Positions 7,775 through 17,595 of a stretch of DNA of 64,000 bases are shown here, in pieces. A model generated the notes under the pieces. That model saw only the letters and a program-made list of their open reading frames with translations. It was not told where the DNA came from and did not search any database. The translations under genes were made by a program, and so were the position numbers. This DNA comes from VXOZ01 sp965220045. Its GTDB lineage: Bacteria; Chloroflexota; UBA11872; VXOZ01. The stretch spans positions 2,666,001 to 2,730,000 of the forward strand of contig OZ244803.1 of assembly GCA_965220045.1 (NCBI GenBank), in the 5' to 3' direction. Each line of letters begins with the position of its first letter. The stretch's first letter is position 1.

Positions 7775-10700
7775 GTCATCCTGACACGGCTGCAGATGCC
7801 ACCGGCGCACCGGACGAAGCCGGCCTGACAAAAGGGCAGCACGCATCGCCCTTGAACTTCGCTTTGGCGCGCACGTACGGACCGTGGTTGCTCCTGGGAC
7901 TGGCGCTGCTCGTCGGCGCGTGGTTTCGGTTCACCGGCCTAGATTGGGATTCAAGCACCCACCTCCATCCGGATGAGCGCCATATCACGATCACGACGGA
8001 GCAGATCCAGTGGCCGGAGTCCCTGGCACAGTATTTCGATACGGAGACTTCCCCGCTCAATCCTTACAATCAGGGCATCGGCTCCTTCGTCTACGGCACG
8101 CTACCCCTTTTTGTCACGAAGTTTGCGGCCGAAACAGTCGATAGGGCTGCCTACGACGGCATCCATCTCGTCGGCCGCTTCTTGACGGCCTCGCTCGACG
8201 TACTGACGATCCTGCTGGTCTTTCTCATTGCGCGCCGGCTGAGCGGTCCCTGGGGCGGCGCGCTCGCGGCCGCTCTCTATGCGTGCGCCGTGCAGGCAAT
8301 CCAGCAGGCCCACTTCTACACTTCCGACACGTGGGTTACGTTCTTTGCGACGTTTGCGCTCTGGTTCGCGCTTCGTTGGCAAGAAGAGGGCCGCTGGTAC
8401 GATATTGCCGGCGTCAGCATCGTTGCCGGGCTCGCCCTGTCGAGCAAGCTGGGCGTCGCGACACTGGCAGTGCCCATCGGCGTTGCCTTCTTCCTGCGGG
8501 CTTGGCGGCTGACGCAACCGCCGGACCTGGCCGTTACCGGTCGCCTGCTGACGCGCCTGGGGGGCCATCTGCTTCTAGGCGGCGCGCTGGTGTATGCGAC
8601 GCTCCGCCTCTGCCTGCCTTACGTCTTTGCCTCCGCGGCCCCCTGGGACCCACGGCTCAATCCACGCTATACGCAGGACATCGAGACGCTGCGCTACCTG
8701 GCAGGTGGAGAGGCGGACTTTCCTCCCTCGTACAGTTGGGCTACGACCGATTACGCGCTCTTCCCCATCGAACAGATGTTTCGCTGGGAGATGGGCTGGG
8801 CGCTGGCAGGCGTCGCGTGGATGGGGCTACTCTGGGGCATCTGGCGCTTGGCGCGAGACGGCAAGCTGGCTTTCGCGCCTCTCGTCGCCTGGGTAATTGC
8901 CCTCTACGGCTACCAGGCCCTGCAATTCGCCAAGCCCGGACGCTACTTTCTGCCCATCTATCCCGCCTTTGCCGTGCTCGGCGGCGTCTTTCTCTGCTGG
9001 CTGGCCTATCAGATCTATAGAGAGAATATGATTGCCCGGCTACAGCACTTTCTACTACAGGCGCGCCACTTCCTCACGCGGAGACGCGAGCGTACTCTTG
9101 ATTCGACACAACCCCCACCTCTCGCGGATCTCGAACGTCCCCTCTCTTTGGGGGAAAGTTCCTTGTCCCTAGAGGAAAGTCCGCTCGCCGCAGGGGATAG
9201 TCCCCTCTCCCTGGGGGAGAGGGTTAGAGCCCGCCCCGTACCTGATACGGGGGTGAGGGGACATTCGTCCCTTGCGCGCCTATTGCCCTATACCGGCCCG
9301 GCCCTCGCCGCCCTCGTGCTGCTGAGCACGTTCGCGTGGGCCTTCGCCTATACGCGCATCTACACGGAGCCCGTGGCGCGCGTGCGCGCAAGCGAGTGGC
9401 TCTATGCAAACGTGCCGGCCGGCGCCGTGCTGGCGGCGGAGCACTGGGATGACGCCCTGCCGCTGCGGCTGCCCGGACACGACTATGCCCCGCATCGGTA
9501 CCAGTATGTGCAGCTTCCCGTGTTCAACCCGGATACGCCGGATAAACTAACGCAATTCATCCAGGCGCTGACGCAAACCGACTATATCGTCGTCAGCAGC
9601 CACCGCACCCACGGCGTCATCCGGCAATTGCCCTTGCGTTACCCCATGACCTCGCAGTATTACGACGAGCTCTTTGCAGGTGCGCTGGGTTTTGCGCCGG
9701 TGCAAACGATCACGAATTACCCAAATCTCTTCGGCTGGGAAATCAACGATAGCGGGGCGGAAGAGCAATTCATCGTCTTCGACCATCCGACAGTCCACAT
9801 CTTCGAGAAGACCGCGGCCTATAGTCCGGAGAAAGTGCGGGAACTGCTGGAGCCGCATCTCACGACACTGCCCCAAACCCTCCCGCCGGGACAACTGGTC
9901 TATAACGGCCTATTGCTTACGGAGGAAGCACAGGCAGACCTCAAGAACACCGGTACGTGGGCGGTCTACTTCGACCGCGACAGCATCGTCAACGCCGCGC
10001 CGTGGCTGTTCTGGTGGCTGGCGGTTCTGATGCTAGGTTTGATTACGTGGCCGCTACTGTGGCGCATCTTGCCAATGGTGCCCGACCAGGGCTATCTGCT
10101 GGCAAAGAGCCTCGGCCTGCTCATCATCGCGTACCTTCCCTGGCTGTTGGCAAGTGCCGGCATATTGGCGGCCGGCCGCGCTACCACGTGGCTTGCCCTC
10201 GCGCTGGTCGGACTCGCCAGCGCCTTCGTGCTCAGCCGCACGTGGGGGCAGTTTGTGCAATTCGTGAAGAAGCAGCGTACGGAACTCCTGCTGAGCGAGG
10301 CGGTCTTTACCGTCAGCTTTCTCTTCTTCCTGTGGGTGCGCCTCACCAACCCCGATCTATGGCATCAATGGTATGGCGGCGAGAAGCCGATGGATTTTGC
10401 CCACATGAACGCGCTCATCAAGGCCGTCCACTATCCCCCGTTTGACCCGTGGTTTGCAGGTGGTTACATCAACTACTACTACATGGGGCATCAGGTGTTC
10501 GCTACGCTGATTCGCCTGCTCGGTATCGTGCCGTCGGTGGCATACAACCTGGTGGTGCCGCTGGTGGCGGCCTTGCTCGCCGCGAATGTCTATACCTTTG
10601 GCAGCACGGTCTGGCGTCACGCTTCGCACAGTATGCGGCTGCTCGCAGGCGTCGGCGGGGTGGTGCTGGTAGCGGTGGTAGGGAATTTGGACGGTGCCGT

Positions 10701-12309
10701 ACAGTGGTTCCAGCGGCTGCGAGGCCCGGCTTTGCCGGACTACCTGCCCTCCGGCCTCCCGTGGCTGGGGCAAGCGCTTGGCAACATATTGCGGGGAGAA
10801 CCGGCGCCGGGCTTTGATTACTGGCACAGCACGCGCTTGATCGAGGGCGCAATCCACGAGTTCCCGTTCTTCAGCTTTCTCTACGGCGACCTCCATCCAC
10901 ATGTGCTGGCGCTGCCCTTTACCATGGTTATGCCGGTGCTTGCCTTGGCGTTTGTTCTGAGTTATCGACGCGACGCCATTGCGAGAGCGGACGATACCAG
11001 CCCGCCTTTAGTCGCGTGGTTGCGACCGCTTCTGCGTTCTCCCACGCTGTCGCTCCTGCTGCTGGCCGGCTTTGTGCTGGGATTCCTCCGCACTGCCAAT
11101 ACGTGGGACTATCCCACGTACGCGCTGCTCCTGGGTGGAGCGGTCGTCGTGGTGGAGCGCCGCGGCCTCCTGCGCCTCGACATTCCGGCCTGGGTGCGCT
11201 TGGGGGTGGCGGCAACTGTCTTGTTTTTGGTGGGACGCGTCGCCTTCGGCCCTTACATCGACCACTACCAATCCTTCTTCTTCGGCGCCCGGGGCATAGA
11301 GGACCAAACGCCGCTGTGGCAGTACCTCGTCATCCACGGCGTGCCGCTCTTCTTTGTGGGGGTTTTTCTGGCGCGGGAGCTCCTTCGATCACGCACTGTC
11401 TATGACATCCGCCTCATCGGAGTTCTGGCCGTGCTGCAACTGGTGCTTGCCAGCGTCCTGTGGCAGCGCCCGATCGTACTCATGCTCCAATTCGGCGTTT
11501 TGTTGGCGCTAATGGTGGCGCTGCGCCCGCAGGCAACAAAGCCCACCCGCCTGCTTGCCGGGATGGTCGCGCTTGCGATGCTGCTGGGAATCTTCCCCGA
11601 GTTCTTCGCCATCGACGGCGACGTGGGCCGCATGAACACCATCTTCAAGTTCTATCTTCAAGCGTGGTGTCTAATGGCGCTCGTTGCTGCCGCTTCCCTG
11701 CCGTACTTGTGGCAGCAGGCACGGTTGCGGCGCACCGCCTTGCCGGTGGGAGCCCTGCTCGTCGCGCTCGCCCTAATCTATACGGTGTCCGCGATTCCCG
11801 ACCGCGCCGAACAGCGGCTGGTGCCGGGCCTCGTGACGTTGGATGGTACCGCGTTTATGGAGCAGGCCGTGATCACCGATCAAGACCGCGAGATTCCCCT
11901 CAAGTGGGACCTGGAAGCAATTCGCTGGCTGCAAGACAACGTTGAGGGCACGCCGACGATGTTGGAAGCGACGATTCCGTATTTCCGGTGGGGGGCGCGC
12001 GTCGCTATTCACACCGGCTTGCCCGCCGTGCTCGGCTGGGATTCCCACCAGTGGCTCCAACGCTGGGAATACCTGCCCATGATCGAGCAACGCAAGCTGG
12101 ACATCCAGACCATCTACGAGACCGCCGATTTCGACCTGGCCCTGCGCCTGCTGCGGCAATACGACGTGGACTACATCTACCTGGGAGACCTGGAACGCGC
12201 CTACTACCAAGGGCCCGGCCTGCAGAAATTCGACCTGATGGGGGACTTCGGTATTACAGAGGTCTACCGCAACGAACGGGTGACAATCTACCGCGTGGAG
12301 CAACGCTAA
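7771..12309 (+). CDS. Giant polytopic protein: GT39-like half fused to a YYY (DUF2298) domain
   Basis: The 1512-residue protein has two membrane-embedded halves. The first 760 residues resemble a GT-C glycosyltransferase of the PMT/ArnT type, with an early acidic loop STHLHPDERH and many transmembrane helices. The second half, from about 760, carries the Chlor_Arch_YYY features: INYYYMGHQ, FPFFSFLYGDLHPHVLALPF, RTANTWDYPTYALL and GRMNTIFKFYLQAW. YYY proteins occur mostly in Chloroflexota and some archaea and are thought to be glycosyltransferases or glycan transporters. Residues of about 449-497 are a Ser/Leu/Gly/Glu-rich insert encoded by the dispersed CTCTCCC/GGAGAGGG repeat, in frame. The gene overlaps the upstream GT4 gene by four bases. 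Confidence 0.88.
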   Translation: MSHPDTAADATGAPDEAGLTKGQHASPLNFALARTYGPWLLLGLALLVGAWFRFTGLDWDSSTHLHPDERHITITTEQIQWPESLAQYFDTETSPLNPYNQGIGSFVYGTLPLFVTKFAAETVDRAAYDGIHLVGRFLTASLDVLTILLVFLIARRLSGPWGGALAAALYACAVQAIQQAHFYTSDTWVTFFATFALWFALRWQEEGRWYDIAGVSIVAGLALSSKLGVATLAVPIGVAFFLRAWRLTQPPDLAVTGRLLTRLGGHLLLGGALVYATLRLCLPYVFASAAPWDPRLNPRYTQDIETLRYLAGGEADFPPSYSWATTDYALFPIEQMFRWEMGWALAGVAWMGLLWGIWRLARDGKLAFAPLVAWVIALYGYQALQFAKPGRYFLPIYPAFAVLGGVFLCWLAYQIYRENMIARLQHFLLQARHFLTRRRERTLDSTQPPPLADLERPLSLGESSLSLEESPLAAGDSPLSLGERVRARPVPDTGVRGHSSLARLLPYTGPALAALVLLSTFAWAFAYTRIYTEPVARVRASEWLYANVPAGAVLAAEHWDDALPLRLPGHDYAPHRYQYVQLPVFNPDTPDKLTQFIQALTQTDYIVVSSHRTHGVIRQLPLRYPMTSQYYDELFAGALGFAPVQTITNYPNLFGWEINDSGAEEQFIVFDHPTVHIFEKTAAYSPEKVRELLEPHLTTLPQTLPPGQLVYNGLLLTEEAQADLKNTGTWAVYFDRDSIVNAAPWLFWWLAVLMLGLITWPLLWRILPMVPDQGYLLAKSLGLLIIAYLPWLLASAGILAAGRATTWLALALVGLASAFVLSRTWGQFVQFVKKQRTELLLSEAVFTVSFLFFLWVRLTNPDLWHQWYGGEKPMDFAHMNALIKAVHYPPFDPWFAGGYINYYYMGHQVFATLIRLLGIVPSVAYNLVVPLVAALLAANVYTFGSTVWRHASHSMRLLAGVGGVVLVAVVGNLDGAVQWFQRLRGPALPDYLPSGLPWLGQALGNILRGEPAPGFDYWHSTRLIEGAIHEFPFFSFLYGDLHPHVLALPFTMVMPVLALAFVLSYRRDAIARADDTSPPLVAWLRPLLRSPTLSLLLLAGFVLGFLRTANTWDYPTYALLLGGAVVVVERRGLLRLDIPAWVRLGVAATVLFLVGRVAFGPYIDHYQSFFFGARGIEDQTPLWQYLVIHGVPLFFVGVFLARELLRSRTVYDIRLIGVLAVLQLVLASVLWQRPIVLMLQFGVLLALMVALRPQATKPTRLLAGMVALAMLLGIFPEFFAIDGDVGRMNTIFKFYLQAWCLMALVAAASLPYLWQQARLRRTALPVGALLVALALIYTVSAIPDRAEQRLVPGLVTLDGTAFMEQAVITDQDREIPLKWDLEAIRWLQDNVEGTPTMLEATIPYFRWGARVAIHTGLPAVLGWDSHQWLQRWEYLPMIEQRKLDIQTIYETADFDLALRLLRQYDVDYIYLGDLERAYYQGPGLQKFDLMGDFGITEVYRNERVTIYRVEQR
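9117..9265 (+). repeat. Dispersed CTCTCCC/GGAGAGGG repeat captured inside the YYY gene
   Basis: Short variants of CCCCTCTCTTTGGGGGAAAG repeat four times, ending in CCCTCTCCCTGGGGGAGAGG and a tail CCGTACCTGATACGGGGGTG. The same element, in the other orientation, is seen between genes at about 55345-55430. Here it stays open in the reading frame and encodes low-complexity sequence (PLSLGES, SPLSLGERVRARP) between membrane helices. Confidence 0.85.
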
Positions 12310-13374
12310 AGATACTCTGACAAGCCTGTTGCTGGGCGCGTGAGAGAATCCCTCTCAAGAATCCATGGTAAAGGCGTAGCGCCTTCCGCCATTCAAATGT
12401 TGAGATTAACCTACACGTGACCGAGTGAGACTAGGTACCTCGCGGGCCGCGCCTTCCGTCATTCCCGCGAAAGCGGGAATCCATCTTCTCTTACTGCTGC
12501 CCGCGCGCAAATCGTCCCAAGAGGCGGGGGACAAGCCCCCGCGCTACGCTTAGGCTTGCGCATTAGTAGGCGAGAAGTGGGAGAAACTGGGCGACCATAC
12601 CGGCGCTTTGGCCTATTCTAGATTTCTCGCTGCGCTCGAAATGACAGTCGGTGGCAGCGCTACGCTCAAAGTAACGTAAGTCCCGGCAGCGCTGCCGCGA
12701 ATTTCAAGTGAGATGGTTGCTGAGAGGACGTCTTCTTATCCGTCATTCCCGCGAAAGCGGGAATCCATCTTCTCTTTCTGTCCGCGTGCAAAGGTCCCAA
12801 GTGACGGGGGACAATCCCCCGCGCTACGCCTAGGCTTGCGCATTGGTAGGCGAGAAGTGGGAGAAACTGGGCGACCATACCGGCGCTTTGGCCTATTCTA
12901 GATTTCTCGCTGCGCTCGAAATGACAGCCGATGGCAACGCTATGCTCAATGACAGTCGGTGGCAACGCTATGCTCAATGACAGTCGGTGGCAGCGCTATG
13001 CTCAATGACAGTCGATGGCAACACTATGCTCGGTGACTGTCGATAGCAGCGCTATGCTCAAAGTAACGTAAGTCCCGGCAGCGCTGTCGGGAGTTTTCAA
13101 GTGAGATAGTGGCTGAGACGACGTCTTCTCTTCCGTCATTCCCGCGAAAGCGGGAATCCATCTTCCTCTTTCACCTTGCGAGACCAGCACAACATTCGCA
13201 TTTCATTGGCACTTTGTATCCGGCGCAATAGAGTAGGGGCACGATATATCGTGCCCCTACACAAGCCGCGTCCTTCACTTTGGTCCTACCGGGCTCAGTC
13301 TCCAGGGTGAGGCCCAGCATGCCCTTGAACAGCCGCACCACCACGACTCCGGGTATTCACCTTTTGCGCCAGCC
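12310..13374. repeat. Repeat-filled spacer with a duplicated block and a minisatellite
   Basis: A block starting at the GAAA-loop palindrome (core 12461-12480) and running to about 12739 is repeated from 12741 (core 12745-12764) to about 13133. A third palindrome (core 13138-13157) starts another copy that is not continued. Each block holds a GCGGGGGAC-AAGCCCCCGC hairpin, the string GATTTCTCGCTGCGCTCGAA, and GTAACGTAAGTCCCGGCAGC. In the second copy a 28-bp unit beginning AATGACAGTCGGTGGCA is present five times (12920-13059), against once in the first copy. A 28-bp perfect palindrome lies at 13233-13260. No gene is supported. Confidence 0.85.
13233..13260. repeat. 28-bp perfect palindrome, copy 1
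   Basis: The left arm GTAGGGGCACGATA is followed directly by its exact reverse complement, with no loop. Further copies lie at 50118-50145, 55072-55099 and 63926-63953. It is intergenic, about 115 bp beyond the stop of the KdgD-like gene. Confidence 0.9.
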
Positions 13375-14298
13375 TCACACGTGGGCGGCGACAGTCTCCC
13401 GCAGTCCAATCTTCTCGACTGCGGCGTGCACAGCGGCTTTGTCGTCCGGTGAGAGCTCCGCCAGCGGCGGGCGGACGGGTCCGCCGGCCAGGCCGATAGC
13501 CATCATGACTTCCTTCATCACCGTGACCTCATAGCCGCGCACCTTGTAGCGGATGTCATAGATCGGCAGCGTTTCCTGCTCGATCTTGGCCTGGAGTTCG
13601 CTGAACTTGCCCGCCCGCGCCAGTTCCAGCGCCTCGATAGACGACTTGGGATTGTAGTTGGCGTTGCTGGAGGTATAGCCTTCAGCGCCGGCCGCAAAGT
13701 ACGCGTGCACCAAATCGTCGCCGACGCCCGCCAGCCAGAGCAGCTTGTCGCCCACGTACGAGCGAATGCGCTGGAACATGCGCACGTCGCCCTGGCCGTC
13801 CTTGAAAGCCACGATGTTGGGCACCTCCGCCAGGCGGTCGACCAACTGCGGGCCGAGCTTGGCGTGATCGCGGGCGTAGGGGAACACGCCCAGGTTGGTG
13901 GAATCCGCGATGGCTTTGTAATACTGGTAGAAGCCCTCGTCGCTGGCCTCGCCGTAGTGCGGCGGCATCATGAGCAGACCGTCCACGCCGGCGCTCTCGG
14001 CAAACTGCGCCTGCTCCGCGGCCACAGCCGGATTTATGCCGACGCCCGCCAGCATGAGGCAGCGGCCGTCTGCCGCCTCGGCAGTGGCGGCAACCACAGC
14101 CTTCCACTCGGTAAACGTCAAGGAAAAGAACTCGCCGGTGCCGCCCGCCGCCAGCACTGCGGGGGAACCCTCCCGCGCCAGGAAGTCAACGTTGCGGCGC
14201 AGTCCGTCAAGGTCAAGCGAGTAATCGTCGTAAAACGGGGTTACGGGAAACGGGATCACGGTGCGCAAACGTTCACGCAGTTCCGCAGGACTCATCAC
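13375..14298 (-). CDS. DapA-superfamily lyase, 5-dehydro-4-deoxyglucarate dehydratase-like
   Basis: The 307-residue TIM-barrel protein opens with IPFPVTPFYDDYSLDLDGL and AAGGTGEFFSLTFTEW, the hallmark of the KdgD branch of the dihydrodipicolinate synthase superfamily. The Schiff-base Lys is in NIVAFKDGQGD (about 168-178) and the catalytic Tyr in VFPYARDHA (about 140). KdgD converts 5-dehydro-4-deoxy-D-glucarate to 2,5-dioxopentanoate with loss of CO2 and water, in hexarate/hexuronate breakdown. The C terminus GGPVRPPLAELSPDD also matches KdgD. Assignment within the superfamily is by eye, and related aldolases cannot be excluded. An amidohydrolase and a Gfo/Idh oxidoreductase lie on the same strand further along. 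Confidence 0.82.
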   Translation of the reverse strand: MMSPAELRERLRTVIPFPVTPFYDDYSLDLDGLRRNVDFLAREGSPAVLAAGGTGEFFSLTFTEWKAVVAATAEAADGRCLMLAGVGINPAVAAEQAQFAESAGVDGLLMMPPHYGEASDEGFYQYYKAIADSTNLGVFPYARDHAKLGPQLVDRLAEVPNIVAFKDGQGDVRMFQRIRSYVGDKLLWLAGVGDDLVHAYFAAGAEGYTSSNANYNPKSSIEALELARAGKFSELQAKIEQETLPIYDIRYKVRGYEVTVMKEVMMAIGLAGGPVRPPLAELSPDDKAAVHAAVEKIGLRETVAAHV

Positions 14299-14545
14299 TG
14301 GTCGAAGCTCCTTCTCGGTTGTTGTTCAAGCGCTCTCGTGCCGTCGCTGTCGTAAAGACGCTACGTGCTATCGTACCAATGCCTACCGGCAAATACCACC
14401 TGGAAACTGTGACCTCTCCACGCGTTATTCATCGCAAGTTAGCGAGGTTCCTGGCCGCATTCTCAGGCTTCACTAAGTCTGAACGCATATAATAGATAAG
14501 ATTATCATCGACATTCGACCTGAATCAGAGGGGAAGGAGCCAGGC

Positions 14546-15268
14546 ATGCGGAGATTTCTTCTACTAGCGCTCATACTCGCATTGACACTTGGGCTGGTCG
14601 CCTGCGGCGGCGACGAGCCGGCGGAACCCGATCCGACTGCAGCACCGGCGGCAACTGAAGCGCCCGCCGCGACGGCGGAACCGGAGGCAACGGCGGCTCC
14701 AGAGCAAAAGGATAGCGCAGATCCCGCCAATATCGTCTTCACTATCGATCCCGCGCGCTCAACCGCCCGTTACCTGATAAACGAACGGCTCGCCAACGTT
14801 GCCTCTCCCGTTGATGCCATCGGCGAGACCATGGACGTCACCGGCGCTATCGTCTTCGACGCGGACGGCAATGTGGTGAGCGATCAATCACAAATCGTCG
14901 TCGGCATGGACAGCCTTACCAGCGACTCTTCCCGCCGTGACGGCTACGTGCGGCGCAACACCCTGCAGACGAGCCAGTTTCCGACTGCCACGTTTGTGGT
15001 GAAATCGATTCAGGGACTGCCCTGGCCGCTGCCGACCTCCGGGGAGGTGACCGTGCAGATGGTGGGCGACTTCACGGTCAAAGATCAGACCCGCGAGGTG
15101 ACCTGGGAAACAGTCATTCAAGCCGGCGCCAGCGAATCGACGGGCAGCGCCAAGACGCAGATCACGTTTGAGCAGTTTGCCTTGGAGAAGCCGCGCGTGG
15201 CTATAGTGCTGAGCGTGGTTGACGAGATCCGGCTGGAGATTGACTTCACTGTCGTGCGCGAAAAGTAA
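14546..15268 (+). CDS. YceI family lipoprotein
   Basis: The 240-residue product has a short hydrophobic leader and a lipobox LVACG, then a Pro/Ala/Glu/Thr-rich linker (about 23-55). From about 60 comes a YceI lipocalin-like beta-barrel, recognisable by FTIDPARSTARYLI, the SLTSDSSRRDGYVRRNTLQT section with its conserved Asp-x-x-Arg, QFPTATFVV, and the GDFTVKDQTREVTW strand. YceI proteins bind isoprenoid or other lipophilic ligands outside the cytoplasm. A TATAAT hexamer at 14488-14493 is a possible -10. The ATG follows GAGGGGAAGGAGCC. It is a single gene, divergent from the KdgD-like lyase. Confidence 0.9.
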   Translation: MRRFLLLALILALTLGLVACGGDEPAEPDPTAAPAATEAPAATAEPEATAAPEQKDSADPANIVFTIDPARSTARYLINERLANVASPVDAIGETMDVTGAIVFDADGNVVSDQSQIVVGMDSLTSDSSRRDGYVRRNTLQTSQFPTATFVVKSIQGLPWPLPTSGEVTVQMVGDFTVKDQTREVTWETVIQAGASESTGSAKTQITFEQFALEKPRVAIVLSVVDEIRLEIDFTVVREK

Positions 15269-15516
15269 GAAACTCTGCGAAAAGGATCAAGGCCAAGGCA
15301 AACCGCGCTCCGTCGTTTCTGACTGGGAAATCGCCTAAAGCGAACATCCGAGACATAAAAGCGCTGACCCGTTCATACTTCGACAAGCTCAGTACGATCG
15401 GGTCAGTGTCTCTTCGCTGCAGCGACCTAAGGGTTGGTCAATGTCTTGCTCTGCGCAGGCAGCAGACGAGATCGCGTGCGCATTGAATCGCTTATGACCA
15501 AGAAGGGCCGCTTTGC
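15269..15516. repeat. Short convergent spacer with a CTTCGACAAGCTCAG repeat
   Basis: At about 15372-15405 lies TTCATACTTCGACAAGCTCA followed by GTACGATCGGGTC, a dispersed element. Related copies are at about 25883, 35078, 35270 and 39315. No gene is seen. Confidence 0.6.
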
Positions 15517-16413
15517 CTACAGTCCCAGCACGCGCTCGGCGTTGCCCTGCGTGATCGCGTGGTACTTTTCGTCCGAGTCGCAATACTCTTTCAGCAGAGG
15601 CAGCGTCTGCGAGGCGAAGCACGGGCGGGATCCCATGCCTTCCCAGTTGCCCTTGCCATCCAGGCAGTGGCAGTCGGTGGCCCACAGCAATTGCTTCCAG
15701 TGGCGGTTCACAAACTCCGCGCCGAATTCCGGATCGCGGGAAATGGCGTTCAGACCCGAACCGGCTGACATGTCGCCGTAGAGGTTCGGGTACTTGGACA
15801 GCCACTGGTCGGACAAGCCGCCACGCACCACCGGACCCGGCGGGTAGCTGGTGTAGCCCTCGGCCTTCCAATCGCGGGGCACTTCCGCGCTCACGTTTGC
15901 CCACCACGCCTGCGCGTGCGCCACGAATGTGACATCCGGGAACGCCTCCAGCACCTGGTCGAAGACCTCGAAGTTGTAGTTGTAGTTGCGGTACTCGAAG
16001 TGCAGGAGCACCACCCAGCCCAGCTTGCCGCAGAGCTCGTAGATGTCCATGCTATCCGGGTGGTCCACCGGCAGCCGCACCTTGTGCTCGCCAAAGCCCA
16101 TACACCCCAATTCATGGAACCGCTGAATCTCATCCAACGCGTCGGGCCGCAGGGGATCTACGTGACAGAAGGGAATGATGGTATCGGGAAAGCGGTCGTA
16201 GGCCTGCAGCGCGTAGTCGGTGCGCATGGCCGTCTGCTCCACGCCCCACTTCTCCTTGGCCATGGCCGTGCTGTTGCCCTTCGCCAGCGGCAGCACCACC
16301 GCCTTGCCGCCGCCGTGGGCCTCGATGTGCGCCACCACGTGCTCGCCAATGCGCGGATTGCCGGCGTCGTGGTCCGTCGGCACCATGATGTGCTGATGAA
16401 AATCAATCGGCAT
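15517..16413 (-). CDS. Amidohydrolase-2 family metal-dependent hydrolase
   Basis: Starting at ATG 16413 the product has 298 residues and begins MPIDFHQHIMVP, whose His-x-His binds the first metal of amidohydrolase TIM barrels. Further family features are the LLHFEYRNYN section near 150, FVAHAQAW near 175, and LLWATDCHC near 252, where the Asp is the catalytic base. A GTG four codons upstream (16425) is possible, but AAAGGTGAG is correctly spaced for the ATG. This branch includes lactonases and decarboxylases acting on carboxylated sugars or aromatics. The substrate is unknown. A neighbouring Gfo/Idh oxidoreductase on the same strand hints at a sugar-lactone role. Confidence 0.85.
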   Translation of the reverse strand: MPIDFHQHIMVPTDHDAGNPRIGEHVVAHIEAHGGGKAVVLPLAKGNSTAMAKEKWGVEQTAMRTDYALQAYDRFPDTIIPFCHVDPLRPDALDEIQRFHELGCMGFGEHKVRLPVDHPDSMDIYELCGKLGWVVLLHFEYRNYNYNFEVFDQVLEAFPDVTFVAHAQAWWANVSAEVPRDWKAEGYTSYPPGPVVRGGLSDQWLSKYPNLYGDMSAGSGLNAISRDPEFGAEFVNRHWKQLLWATDCHCLDGKGNWEGMGSRPCFASQTLPLLKEYCDSDEKYHAITQGNAERVLGL

Positions 16414-16611
16414 CTTTCTTCTCACCTTTCAGTCCCTGCAACCGAAACACGTCACTCTCTTGTCGCATGTAGAAGCCATCTCGTTGAAGACTTCACATTT
16501 TGAATCGAAGCCGGACTTTGGCACCTAAACATAGCCGCAATGTACCAATCCGCCAACGACCAAGACACTCGCAACGGTAACGCCAGGACGAATGCCTCAT
16601 TCTGCCTATAC

Positions 16612-17595
16612 TCAAATCTCTTGCGGCCGGCCGGTCTCGATGGCCGCGAAGAAGGCATGCGCCAGGGCCGTGGCCCGTCGTCCCGCATGCTGGTCGGCGC
16701 CGATGCGCCAGGGCTCGCCTGAGTTTAAGCAGTCTATAAATTCCGCCAATTCTTGTTGGAGTCCTTCTGGATCGGCGTCGTCGGGAGCATGGCGCTCGCC
16801 GGGGTCTTGCACGTTTGCGCCGGAGACCGTCGCCCGGTGCAAGCGGTCGTAGAGTTGCACACACGTGCCGTTGTCGAAGACCTCAAAGAAGAACTTCGAG
16901 ACCGCAGTCGAATCGGCGGCGTCGCCTTGGATGATGCTCGCCGCAGCGCCGCTGTCAAAGCGAATTATTCCAGCCAGGTTGTCGGGATAGGTTTTGTCCT
17001 CATGCGTGTAGTTGCCGCCCGCGGCAAAGACCTCCACCGGCTCCGCGCCCGCCAGATAGCAAATGAGATCGAACGTATGGCAGCCCTGGGAGAGAATATT
17101 GCCGCCGCCTTTCACCGGATCGGCCGCCCAACTCGTATCGGGCCAGCGGTTGCACATCATCTGCCCTACGAGCAGGAACGGCGCCGGCACCAGACGCTTA
17201 GTCTCCTGAATCAGCGGCGCAAAACGCAGTTTGAAGCCCGTCATCAAGCGTACGCCGGCCTGCTCCACGGCCTCCACCAGCGCATCGCATTGGGGCACGG
17301 TCATGGACATGGGTTTTTCCATGAGAATGTGTTTGCCCGCTGCCGCCGCCGCCAGGCCGAGGGTCACGTGCGTATCGTGGTGTGTTGAAATCAGCACGGC
17401 GTCGATGGCGTCGTCAGCGAGTATCTTCTTTGCGTCCGCCGTGGCATACGCGCCGCCGTATTCATTGAGAAACCCCGTGGCAGCCTCCGGGAAAACATCG
17501 GCATAGCCGTGCAGACGAATACCATCCATTACCACCGCATTGCGCAAATGGTTTCCCGCCATATTGCCGCACCCGATTACACCCAGTGTTATCAT
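16612..17595 (-). CDS. Gfo/Idh/MocA family NAD(P)-dependent oxidoreductase
   Basis: The start at ATG 17595 gives 327 residues beginning MITLGVIGCGNMAGNH, with the Rossmann dinucleotide site GxGxxA/G. AAGGAGTGTAG upstream supports it. An open frame extends to 17823 but its sequence is not family-like. The conserved EKPM motif (about 91-96), whose Lys is catalytic, is present in KHILMEKPMSMTV. The family oxidises or epimerises sugars, inositols and related compounds in the cytoplasm. Lying about 200 bp from the amidohydrolase, it probably belongs to the same carbohydrate pathway. Substrate unknown. Confidence 0.88.
   Translation of the reverse strand: MITLGVIGCGNMAGNHLRNAVVMDGIRLHGYADVFPEAATGFLNEYGGAYATADAKKILADDAIDAVLISTHHDTHVTLGLAAAAAGKHILMEKPMSMTVPQCDALVEAVEQAGVRLMTGFKLRFAPLIQETKRLVPAPFLLVGQMMCNRWPDTSWAADPVKGGGNILSQGCHTFDLICYLAGAEPVEVFAAGGNYTHEDKTYPDNLAGIIRFDSGAAASIIQGDAADSTAVSKFFFEVFDNGTCVQLYDRLHRATVSGANVQDPGERHAPDDADPEGLQQELAEFIDCLNSGEPWRIGADQHAGRRATALAHAFFAAIETGRPQEI

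Noticed and set aside
12666..13190. Small frames encoding peptides such as SFPRKRESI
   Set aside because: They are translations of the dispersed palindrome and occur wherever the repeat lies.
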